Part shown: positions 1-5,747 of the stretch, piece by piece
Layout: each line of letters starts with the position of its first letter
How positions within the stretch are numbered: position 1 is the stretch's first letter
From: Pseudomonadota bacterium
GTDB lineage: Bacteria > Pseudomonadota > Gammaproteobacteria > Steroidobacterales > Steroidobacteraceae
Direction of reading: 5' to 3'
Length of the DNA: 18,788 nucleotides
Assembly (NCBI GenBank): GCA_023457495.1
Contig: JAEWLQ010000111.1
Span: 1 to 18,788 of the forward strand
Made by a program: the position numbers and the translations under genes
Notes under the pieces: model-generated
Told to the model about the DNA's origin: nothing
The model's input: the letters and a program-made list of their open reading frames with translations, nothing else
Databases searched by the model: none

Positions 1-61
1 TCGCTGAGTTAGCTCCCTCGTCATCGAGCCTGGCGAGGTCGCTGGCAGCTAACTCAGCGAT
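1..61 (-). terminator. Inverted repeat after the membrane-protein gene, possible terminator
   Basis: Bases 1-14 (TCGCTGAGTTAGCT) and 48-61 are perfect inverted repeats of 14 bp around a 33-base spacer, which itself holds a short CTCG/CGAG pairing. The structure starts 3 bases beyond the stop codon of the minus-strand gene ending at 65, where a terminator would be expected. Any U-tract would lie outside the window, so termination is inferred from position and stem strength only. Confidence 0.45.
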
Positions 62-64
62 TTC

Positions 65-547
65 TCACCCGGCACCAACCGCGCGTTCGAGCTCCGCGCG
101 GCGCGCACTGAGCGCGGCGAAGCGCCGACTGGCGTTACGCAGCGCCGCCAGGGCGGCGATCAACATGACGACCCCGGTACCGAGCGCGCCGGCCGCGGCC
201 GCACTTGCCGTCGCGATCCACATTGCGAGTGCGCCCAGCGTGAACACGGAAGTGAACGCTGCCGCCAACCTTCCCGCGATCACCCGATCGAGTGCGAACA
301 ACATACGGCGAGTCGTGAGCACCCAGAGCGCGAGCGCGATCCACGACAGTCCGATCGCGCTCATGGCGCCGAACGCGACGTGCGTGCGCAGTGGCAGCAC
401 CGGCTCCGTCGCCCACAGTGCGACGATGACGGTAGTCATCGCGGCCGCCGCCAGCAGCAACGCGATGTACCCGATGCGGCGCTTCATCGAAGTCTCTTCC
501 TTTACGAGCTTCTGGACGTGCGCCAGCGATTCGTTCTGCGAGGTCAT
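65..547 (-). CDS. Small four-helix inner-membrane protein coupled to an ECF sigma factor
   Basis: This 160-residue protein has a charged N-terminus (about residues 1-25), four hydrophobic stretches (about 26-46, 55-76, 93-117, 119-136) and a basic, helical C-terminal tail rich in Arg and Ala. I do not recognise a family. Its ATG overlaps the sigma factor stop as ATGA (544-547), so the two are very likely translated together. Membrane proteins coded directly after ECF sigma genes are often anti-sigma factors. The first 25 residues could contact a sigma factor, but no zinc-binding anti-sigma motif (HxxxCxxC) is visible, so this role is inference from position. The frame stays open upstream inside the sigma gene; the ATG at 547 is chosen because of the overlap. 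Confidence 0.75.
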   Translation of the reverse strand: MTSQNESLAHVQKLVKEETSMKRRIGYIALLLAAAAMTTVIVALWATEPVLPLRTHVAFGAMSAIGLSWIALALWVLTTRRMLFALDRVIAGRLAAAFTSVFTLGALAMWIATASAAAAGALGTGVVMLIAALAALRNASRRFAALSARRAELERAVGAG

Positions 548-1107
548 GATCCTTCTCCTTCGATGGAAAGCTCGCACCGTAGTGTCTGGCGCGCGCGAAA
601 CAGGCGTGACTTGATCGTGCCGACCGGCGAGCCGAGCAAGTCGGCGATCTCTTCGATCGTGAACTCGCGCAGGTAGAAAAGCGTGAGTGCTTCGCGCTCG
701 AAGACGGGGAGTTTCTCGAGCCCCGCCTCGAGCAATGCGATCTCGGAGTCGAGTCCTACCTGGGTCTCCGGTGCGATCAGCGCGTCGAGCTCGACGTCGT
801 CGGCAACCGGGCGCGTGTAGGCCAGCCGCAGCCGATCCATCGCCACGCGCCGGGCGATGCCGAACATCCACGGACGAAGCTTCCCGGGCTCGCGCAGCGC
901 GGCAATACCGCGCAATACGCGCAGCCACGTGTCCTGCACCAGGTCGCGCGCGGCATCGTCATTACCCGCAAGTCTGCGCAGATAGCGCCACAGCGGCTCG
1001 TGCCAGCGGGCCACCAGCGCCTCGAACGCGGCGCGCTCGCCGAGCTGGCAACGAATGGCCAGCAGCTCGTCCGCGCGGGGATCGGGGATTGCGGTTCCGG
1101 GGTTCAC
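544..1107 (-). CDS. RNA polymerase ECF-family sigma factor
   Basis: The product (187 residues from this start) is a sigma-70 ECF protein. Region 2 spans about residues 25-95, with the DLVQDTWLRVLR helix (55-66) and the RPWMFGIARRVAMDRLR segment (78-94). Region 4 spans about 125-178, with LPVFEREALTLFYLREFTIEEIA and the helix-turn-helix GSPVGTIKSRLFRARQTL. It directs RNA polymerase to a dedicated promoter set, probably under control of the overlapping downstream membrane protein. Start choice is uncertain. The frame extends to a GTG at 1167, but that codon lies inside the intrinsic terminator of the flotillin operon, so the GTG at 1107 is preferred. It has no convincing Shine-Dalgarno sequence. 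No extra C-terminal domain is present. Confidence 0.9.
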   Translation of the reverse strand: MNPGTAIPDPRADELLAIRCQLGERAAFEALVARWHEPLWRYLRRLAGNDDAARDLVQDTWLRVLRGIAALREPGKLRPWMFGIARRVAMDRLRLAYTRPVADDVELDALIAPETQVGLDSEIALLEAGLEKLPVFEREALTLFYLREFTIEEIADLLGSPVGTIKSRLFRARQTLRCELSIEGEGS

Positions 1108-1151
1108 ATCGAAGGAGTCGTGAAGGCCGGAAAAAGGTTCGCGTTGTTCGT

Positions 1152-1183
1152 AAAAAAAGGGACGCACCTGTCAGGTGCGTCCC
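1152..1183 (-). terminator. Intrinsic terminator of the flotillin operon
   Basis: On the minus strand a GGGACGCACC/GGTGCGTCCC stem with a five-base loop (1159-1183) is followed directly by seven U residues (A-run at 1152-1158). This is a textbook Rho-independent terminator placed 38 bases after the flotillin stop codon. Its arms begin with the same GGGAC motif as the neighbouring palindromic repeat, so it may derive from a REP-like element. Confidence 0.85.
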
Positions 1184-1215
1184 CGTTTGCTAGGAAATGG
1201 GGAGTGTCCCCATTA
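1179..1215 (-). repeat. 37-bp REP-like palindromic repeat, copy 1
   Basis: The segment matches 18408-18444 in reverse complement at 36 of 37 positions. It contains an AATGGGGA/TCCCCATT hairpin (1196-1203 with 1207-1214, loop GTG) and a conserved tail TTTCCTAGCAAACGGGGAC. It lies immediately downstream of the flotillin stop codon in the same gene-relative orientation as the other copy behind phhB. The first 8 bases, TAATGGGG, are tandemly duplicated here up to the stop codon itself (TAA at 1221-1223). Confidence 0.8.
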
Positions 1216-1220
1216 CCCCA

Positions 1221-2777
1221 TTACTTCTCGGCGCCGTTCACGGCGACCGCCACTTCGGTGGTCTTGGCGTCGCCGAGGTATTTCGGCAGCTCCAGGCCCG
1301 CCATGGCGGCGACGTCGTGCAGGGGCGGCAAGCTTTTCACCATGCCCGCGAGGAAGTTCGCGGTGGTCGAGTTGCCGTTGCCATTCGCGCCGGCGCCGGC
1401 GTCCCAGACGGTGATCTTGTCGATCTTGATCGCCTTGATGGCCTCGACCTGCAGCGTGACGATCTGCTCGAGTTTCTCAGTGAGCAGGAGCGTCGCCGCG
1501 GCACGCGCGTCGTTGCCGGCGCTCTGGACCAGTGCCTGGTAACCCTGCGCCTTCGCCTCGAGCACCTGCTTGATGCCCTTCGCCTCGGCTTCGTATTTGA
1601 GCAGCGTGGCATCCGCCACACCCTGCGCCTCGCGCCGGGTCTTCTCGGCTTCGGCCTCGGCCGCGATCGTGATCTTCTGCTTCTCGATCTGCTGCTTCAC
1701 GACCTCGGCGGCCGTGAGGCGCTGCAGCTCGGCCTTCGCCTGCGCCTTCTGGATCTCGGCCTGCGCATCGAACTGCGCGACCTGTCCGCGCTGCGAGGCC
1801 TGCGCCGCCTGCACCGTCAGCTCGGCGTTGGACGCGGCGATGAGCGCACGCGCGCGGTTTTCGCCCGCGATCGCCTCGGCTTCCTGGCTCTGCACGAACA
1901 CGCGCTTCTCGGCTTCGGCCTTCTTCTGGCCCTTGGCCGACGTCGCCTCGTTCTCCGCCACCTTGATCTGCAGGTCGCGGCTCGACTCGGCCTCGCCGAT
2001 GGTCGCGAGCGTTTCCTGCTGCTGCACGTAGACGCGCTTGTCGGCCTCGGCCTGCTTCTTGCCCTTCTCGGATTCGGCGAGGTGCTGCGCCACCTTGATG
2101 GTGCGCTCGCGCACCTGCTCGGCCTCACCGACCGAACCCTTGCGGTCCTGATCGGAGACGTCGATCTTCGCCTGGTTGATCGCCTCGGACGCCGCCTTCT
2201 TGCCGATGCTCTCGATGTATCCCGACTCGTCCGTGATGTCGGTGATGTTCACGTTGATCAGATAGAGACCGATCTTGTTGAGTTCGGGCGCGACGTTCCT
2301 GCGGATCGCATCCAGGAATTTCTCGCGGTCCTGGTTGATCTGCTCGATGGTCAGCGACGCGACCGTCAGTCGCAGTTGGCCAAAAATGATCTCGCGCGCC
2401 ATGCTCTCGACATCGTCCTGCGCCAGGTTCAGCAGGCGCTCGGCCGCGTTGTTCATGATGACTTCTTCGGTGCTGATACCCACCGTGAACGTGCTCGGCA
2501 CGTTGACGCGGATGTTCTGCAGCGACAGCGCCTTGGTCAGCGGGATGCTGATCGTGAGCGGCGTGAGGCTCATGTACGTGTAGTCCTGGAACAGCGGCCA
2601 GATGAACGAGCCGCCGCCGTGGATACATTGCGCCGACTGGCCCTTGCCCACCTTGCCGTACTTCACCAGGATCTTGTCGGAGGGGCACCGCTTGTAGCGG
2701 GACGCCAGGAAGATGATGGTGAACATCACCAGCACGACCAGAACCAGCATCGGCAACAATGCCATCGTGAGATCCAT
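1221..2777 (-). CDS. Flotillin-like SPFH-domain membrane protein
   Basis: A 518-residue flotillin/YuaG-type scaffold protein of membrane microdomains. Residues 4-25 form an N-terminal membrane anchor. An SPFH (band 7) domain follows at about 27-200, with the VKYGKVGKGQSAQCIHGGG start typical of flotillins. A long Glu/Ala/Lys-rich coiled coil (about 205-440) carries repeated EAE and QAEA motifs, and the C-terminal region (about 440-518) is Gly/Asn/Ala-rich in part. The ATG at 2777 is preferred over a GTG at 2807 because GGAGGG lies 6 bases before it and the membrane anchor then starts at once. The NfeD-like gene ends 29 bases upstream, an arrangement known from Bacillus yuaF-yuaG. In the family such proteins organise membrane protein complexes; the substrate here cannot be told. 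Confidence 0.95.
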   Translation of the reverse strand: MDLTMALLPMLVLVVLVMFTIIFLASRYKRCPSDKILVKYGKVGKGQSAQCIHGGGSFIWPLFQDYTYMSLTPLTISIPLTKALSLQNIRVNVPSTFTVGISTEEVIMNNAAERLLNLAQDDVESMAREIIFGQLRLTVASLTIEQINQDREKFLDAIRRNVAPELNKIGLYLINVNITDITDESGYIESIGKKAASEAINQAKIDVSDQDRKGSVGEAEQVRERTIKVAQHLAESEKGKKQAEADKRVYVQQQETLATIGEAESSRDLQIKVAENEATSAKGQKKAEAEKRVFVQSQEAEAIAGENRARALIAASNAELTVQAAQASQRGQVAQFDAQAEIQKAQAKAELQRLTAAEVVKQQIEKQKITIAAEAEAEKTRREAQGVADATLLKYEAEAKGIKQVLEAKAQGYQALVQSAGNDARAAATLLLTEKLEQIVTLQVEAIKAIKIDKITVWDAGAGANGNGNSTTANFLAGMVKSLPPLHDVAAMAGLELPKYLGDAKTTEVAVAVNGAEK

Positions 2778-2806
2778 GAGACGCCCTCCGCGCGCGACTG
2801 CGCGCA

Positions 2807-3370
2807 CTAACTATTGATCAGAGCCCGCTCGACGGGCGCGACGACCAGCGTATTCGCGGTCACGCTCTGCACGCGGATGGGCGTGCCCGTCGGAATCGTC
2901 GATCCGTCCGACGATACGGCTTCGAACTCGCGCAGCCGGTTGGCGAAGTTGATCTGCACCCGGCCGCCGTCTTTCGACACGGTGAGGTAGACCGATCCTT
3001 CGCTGCCGACCGCCGCGAACAGGCTCACCGTCCCGCTCGATTGCAGCCGCAGCATGCCGCGGAATATCTTGTGGATGATCCACATCGAGGCGACGCCGGC
3101 GCCTGCCGCGGCGAGCACCGCGAGCGTCGCGCCGAAGACTCCCCCGTGGAACAGCACGTATCCGGCCACGCCGAACATCGCGAGGAACGCAGACACGCCC
3201 TGGATGGTGAGCGCCTGGAACCCGATGTCGCTGTCGAGGTGGATTTCGTGGGTGTGATCGAGACCGGCGATCATGAGGATCATCCGGAAGAGAAGAATAA
3301 ATCCACCGACGAAGCCGCTGAGCAGGAACAGCTGCTCGAGACCGTTGTGTGAAGCAAACCACTCCATCAT
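2807..3370 (-). CDS. NfeD/YuaF-like membrane protein, flotillin partner
   Basis: The 187-residue protein has three membrane segments (about 12-34, 52-74, 77-99) and a C-terminal soluble domain (about 113-183) whose beta-rich pattern (GSVYLTVSKDGGRVQINF...GTPIRVQSVTANTLVVAPV) fits the OB-fold of NfeD-family proteins. NfeD proteins are coded next to SPFH proteins and are thought to work with them in the membrane; here the flotillin gene follows directly. It lacks the serine-protease part of long NfeD proteins, so it is the short, non-proteolytic form. The first of two adjacent ATG codons is chosen because a GGGGGAAA sequence precedes it. It probably heads a two-gene transcription unit ending at the terminator at 1152-1183. 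Confidence 0.88.
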   Translation of the reverse strand: MMEWFASHNGLEQLFLLSGFVGGFILLFRMILMIAGLDHTHEIHLDSDIGFQALTIQGVSAFLAMFGVAGYVLFHGGVFGATLAVLAAAGAGVASMWIIHKIFRGMLRLQSSGTVSLFAAVGSEGSVYLTVSKDGGRVQINFANRLREFEAVSSDGSTIPTGTPIRVQSVTANTLVVAPVERALINS

Positions 3371-3651
3371 GGTCGTTTCCCCCGCCGGTGTTCTGATTGC
3401 CCCGGCTGTTGCGACTATAACGAGGAATTCAACGCAGTTTTCGAAACTATTTTCACGGGATATGACAGGCCCGAGCGGGTCGTTCGAGGCCCCTTACCGT
3501 TCGCACCGCGCGCGCCGCGGGAGCGGCCTTCTGGAGGCCAGTAGTTTGATAAGGGCCGGCACCCCGACCACGGGTCGATCGCCCCGCGGGCAGCGCCGAC
3601 TTCGCGGGAGTAGCCACACCCCGGGCGGGGTCACGGCCAGTGGCTTCTGGC

Positions 3652-3771
3652 GTGAGTACGCCCGCCGCGCGGTACCGCAATCCGCTGTGGACCAACCGCG
3701 CCGGTCTCGAGGATCTCCGCGAACTGGACGCCGAGGTGCTGGCTGATATAGAGATTGCGTGTCGGCCCTGA
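3652..3771 (+). CDS. Possible small protein, DUF1127-like C-terminus
   Basis: A GTG-initiated frame encodes 39 residues; a GTG at 3640 would add four. The composition looks protein-like: RYRNPLWTNRAG, then LEDLRELDAEVLADIEIACRP. The segment LRELDAEVLADIEIA resembles the helix found near the end of DUF1127 small proteins (pattern L..L.D..LADIGI). No good Shine-Dalgarno sequence precedes it and an in-frame stop lies not far upstream (3550), so it could also be a decayed gene remnant or chance. The resemblance is by eye only. Confidence 0.25.
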   Translation: MSTPAARYRNPLWTNRAGLEDLRELDAEVLADIEIACRP

Positions 3772-3823
3772 TTTTGAATCCGTCGCCGCAACCGGCCGCC
3801 CGAATCGCGGATTTCCGCCCCCG

Positions 3824-3856
3824 GAACCTGAACGAACCTGAACGTGAGCGTTCAGG
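3824..3856 (+). promoter_or_regulatory. Tandem GAACCTGAAC repeat plus hairpin upstream of the RcnB-like gene
   Basis: GAACCTGAAC occurs twice in tandem (3824-3833, 3834-3843). The second copy overlaps a perfect hairpin CCTGAACG-TGAG-CGTTCAGG (3837-3856). Placed 70-100 bases before the RcnB-like start codon, this could be an operator or part of the 5' leader. No T-run follows, so it is not a normal terminator. Function is inferred from position. Confidence 0.35.
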
Positions 3857-3925
3857 CTCCGCTCAGGTCGCGCGACCGATACTGGCCCCGCAACGGATCG
3901 AAGCCGATCCGCTAAGGAGAGATCG

Positions 3926-4606
3926 ATGAAACGCCCCGTGACCTTGCTTCTCGTCGCCACCCTGCTCGCGAGCACCTCTGCCTTCGCCGCCAAGAATGAC
4001 GATCAGGTGGGCAAGGCGATCAAGCGCGAGATCATTCGCGAAAACCACGGCAACCGCGGCAACGATCGCGGCAACAACCAGCGCAGCAACAATCAGCGCG
4101 GCAACAGCCCGCGCGGCAACAGCCCGCGCGGCAATGACCATCGCAACGACCGCGGGAATGACCGCGGCAACGACAGAGGCCATGACCGCGGCCACGACCG
4201 TCGGGACGACCGACGCCACGACAACCGCAACGACAACCGCCGCGACTGGAATGGTCATCGCGACAACCGCAACGACCATCGCGGCTGGGACCGTCATCGC
4301 AACGACTGGCACAACCATCCCAACTACTGGGACAACCGTCGCCACGACCGCCGTGACTACGCGCGCTATCGGTACCACTTCGGTCACTACCGCCCGCCGG
4401 TGGGGTACTACCACCGCATCTGGCACCGTGGTGACTACCTGCCGCGCGCCTGGTACGGCCACTCGTACGTCATCTACGACTACCGCCCGTATCGCCTGTA
4501 TGCCCCGCCCTATGGGTATCACTGGGTGCGTGTCGGCAATGACGTGATATTGACCGCGCTCGCCACCGGCCTGGTCCTCGATGTGCTCTACGACATCTGG
4601 TACTGA
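3926..4606 (+). CDS. Secreted RcnB-family protein with long Arg/Asn/Gly/His-rich region
   Basis: The 226-residue product begins with a signal peptide (residues 1-21, cleavage after AFA). About residues 40-145 are low-complexity repeats of RGNDRG, RGNSP and HDRGH type. The C-terminal part has the RcnB pattern: YDYRPYRLYAPPYGYHWVRV followed by GNDVILTALATGLVLDVLY (about residues 184-222). RcnB of E. coli is a periplasmic protein for nickel/cobalt homeostasis. Many distant relatives are annotated this way without proof, so metal handling is inference here, although the many His residues fit. AAGGAG lies 6 bases before the ATG, a strong ribosome binding site. It is a lone plus-strand gene with a terminator-like hairpin behind it. 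The repeat region makes it longer than typical RcnB (about 110 residues). Confidence 0.82.
   Translation: MKRPVTLLLVATLLASTSAFAAKNDDQVGKAIKREIIRENHGNRGNDRGNNQRSNNQRGNSPRGNSPRGNDHRNDRGNDRGNDRGHDRGHDRRDDRRHDNRNDNRRDWNGHRDNRNDHRGWDRHRNDWHNHPNYWDNRRHDRRDYARYRYHFGHYRPPVGYYHRIWHRGDYLPRAWYGHSYVIYDYRPYRLYAPPYGYHWVRVGNDVILTALATGLVLDVLYDIWY
4046..4345 (+). repeat. Low-complexity coding repeat in the RcnB-like gene
   Basis: The DNA repeats units such as CGCGGCAAC, AACGACCGC and GACCGCGGC, encoding Arg, Asn, Gly, Asp and His. A 15-base unit (GGCAACAGCCCGCGC) is tandemly duplicated near 4101-4130, which suggests growth by slippage or unequal recombination. Copy number may vary among strains. Confidence 0.75.
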
Positions 4607-4645
4607 CCGCGTTATCGCCAGATATCCCCGCTAGCGGGTAATCGC

Positions 4646-4675
4646 CGGCGCCTCGGGAAGGATCCCGGGGCGCCG
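4646..4675 (+). terminator. Terminator-like hairpin after the RcnB-like gene
   Basis: A 12-bp stem, CGGCGCCTCGGG paired with CCCGGGGCGCCG (one G-T pair), encloses the loop AAGGAT. It lies 40 bases after the stop codon. No U-run follows, so termination efficiency is uncertain. A perfect 12-base palindrome (CCCGCTAGCGGG, 4627-4638) lies just before it. Confidence 0.55.
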
Positions 4676-4726
4676 AGGGGACTGGCTCCATTTCCACCGC
4701 TTCCTTTCCGATTCGATGCCCAAGCG

Positions 4727-4747
4727 GAAATGGTGCCTGTCCCCATT
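4727..4747 (+). repeat. Partial copy of the REP-like repeat near slyX
   Basis: GAAATGG-TGCC-TGTCCCCATT matches the hairpin part of the repeat at 1179-1215 (GAAATGGGGAGTGTCCCCATT, 1194-1214) except for four central bases. The hairpin arm is therefore broken. It sits 18 bases before the slyX start codon and may be a decayed copy. Confidence 0.45.
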
Positions 4748-4765
4748 CTCCACTACGCTAAGTCA

Positions 4766-4969
4766 ATGTCCCCCCGCCTAGACGCCATCGAAGAAAAACT
4801 CGCGCACCTCGAGCGCGCCCTCGCCGAGATCAGCGACGTCGTCGCGCGCCAGCAGAAGGAGCTGGACCGCGCGGTTGACCGCAATCAACGGCTGATGGAA
4901 AAGCTCTCAGCGCTCGAATCCGACTTCGGCCCCAGCGCCACCGCGCACGAGAAGCCGCCTCACTACTGA
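4766..4969 (+). CDS. slyX: SlyX family protein
   Basis: The 67-residue product has the SlyX pattern: RLDAIEEKLAHLERALAEISDVVARQQKELDRA forms a coiled coil (about residues 4-55), and the protein ends in the conserved PPHY tail. Length agrees with E. coli SlyX (72 residues), whose function is unknown. The ATG at 4766 is chosen because family similarity begins there; the frame stays open to an ATG-less GTG-type start at 4730, inside the repeat remnant. No strong Shine-Dalgarno sequence is visible. The last 7 bases overlap the tail of the convergent ATPase gene. Confidence 0.88.
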   Translation: MSPRLDAIEEKLAHLERALAEISDVVARQQKELDRAVDRNQRLMEKLSALESDFGPSATAHEKPPHY

Positions 4970-5745
4970 CCGTCGGCTTCCGGCCCTTCCTCTTCGAGCA
5001 GATGCCGGAAGAACCTCTCGGGGGCATTCAGGAAATCGCGCGTGAGCCGGAAGTGCTCGGTCTCGCGATAGTCCGTCTCGCACAGCACCCCGCCATCCAG
5101 GCTGAGGACCCGGGCGCCCGGCAGCGTCAACAGGATCGGTGAATGTGTCGCGATGATGAACTGTGCGACCCGCTTCGCCGCCAGGTCGTGAAGTATCCGC
5201 AGGAACGCGAGTTGGCGCTGCGGTGACAGCGCCGCCTCGGGCTCATCGAGGATGAACAGGCCATCTTCGAAGTTATGGCTGAAGAGCGAGAGAAACGCCT
5301 CGCCGTGCGACTGGTCGTGAAGCGACTTTCCGCCGTAAGCCTGGAAGGTACTGCCGACTTCCTCGAGATACGTCGCGAAGTTGAAGAATGTCTCCGCGCG
5401 CAGGAAAAAGCCGCCGGTGACACGCTGCCGCCAACCCATGCGAAAGGCGCGACCCAACGTGTGCCCATCTGCACCTTCCGCAAAACTCTGGTCGCGATGC
5501 CCACCACCCTGAGCGAACCCCGCGGCCCACGCGAGCGCTTCGAGCAGGGTCGACTTTCCGGCGCCGTTCTCGCCCACCAGGAAAGTCACGGGCGTCGTCA
5601 GCTTCAGTTCGAAATCATCGCCGATGACGGGAAGCGTGAATGGATAGACGCCGGCCTGGATCTTCTCCGGCTTGAGCCCGACGTGCGTGAGGAACGGGCT
5701 GCCCGGCAGCGCCGAGCCCTTCCCGACCACGACGCGTCGACGCAT
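4963..5745 (-). CDS. Stand-alone ABC-type AAA ATPase
   Basis: A 260-residue soluble ATPase of the predicted-ATPase group related to SMC/RecF-like ABC domains (COG3910-like). Walker A is GENGAGKST (58-66), a signature-like SHGEAF lies at 146-151, Walker B is LFILDEPE (163-170, Asp167 and Glu168), and the H-loop His201 is in IIATHSPIL. No transporter membrane part or nuclease domain is coded nearby, so it is not a usual ABC transporter subunit. Substrate and role are unknown. The start lies 2 bases after the hydrolase stop codon, so it is probably the last gene of that transcription unit, although a clear ribosome binding site is lacking. It converges with slyX and overlaps it by 7 bases. Confidence 0.88.
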   Translation of the reverse strand: MRRRVVVGKGSALPGSPFLTHVGLKPEKIQAGVYPFTLPVIGDDFELKLTTPVTFLVGENGAGKSTLLEALAWAAGFAQGGGHRDQSFAEGADGHTLGRAFRMGWRQRVTGGFFLRAETFFNFATYLEEVGSTFQAYGGKSLHDQSHGEAFLSLFSHNFEDGLFILDEPEAALSPQRQLAFLRILHDLAAKRVAQFIIATHSPILLTLPGARVLSLDGGVLCETDYRETEHFRLTRDFLNAPERFFRHLLEEEGPEADGQ

Positions 5746-5747
5746 CG

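Larger units (their letters stand above)
3371..3925. other. 555-bp intergenic region between divergent genes
   Basis: This gap separates the leftward NfeD-flotillin pair from the rightward RcnB-like gene. On the minus strand TATAGT (3414-3419) could be a -10 box for the NfeD gene, without a clear -35 partner. The middle part (3480-3650) is GC-rich with small hairpins, for example GGCCT/AGGCC at 3525-3539 and ACCCCG/CGGGGT at 3618-3631, and shows no convincing gene. A possible 39-codon reading frame lies at 3652-3771, and a direct repeat plus hairpin at 3824-3856. A CGGATC/GATCCG hairpin (3894-3911) sits just before the Shine-Dalgarno sequence of the RcnB-like gene and might affect its translation. 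Confidence 0.6.

Noticed and set aside
1..61. attC-like GTTAGCT/AGCTAAC palindrome at the left edge
   Set aside because: Does not fit the GTTRRRY/RYYYAAC consensus; position behind a stop codon is better explained by a terminator.
1197..2810. Long plus-strand open frame (537 codons) opposite the flotillin gene
   Set aside because: Low-complexity Leu/Arg/Asp-rich translation, no start signal; caused by the high GC content opposite a coiled-coil gene.
3863..4522. Val/Ala-rich minus-strand frame opposite the RcnB-like gene, looking like a membrane protein
   Set aside because: The Val/Ala repeats are only the antisense reading of the Asn/Arg/Gly codon repeats; the plus frame has a strong ribosome binding site, a signal peptide and a family match.
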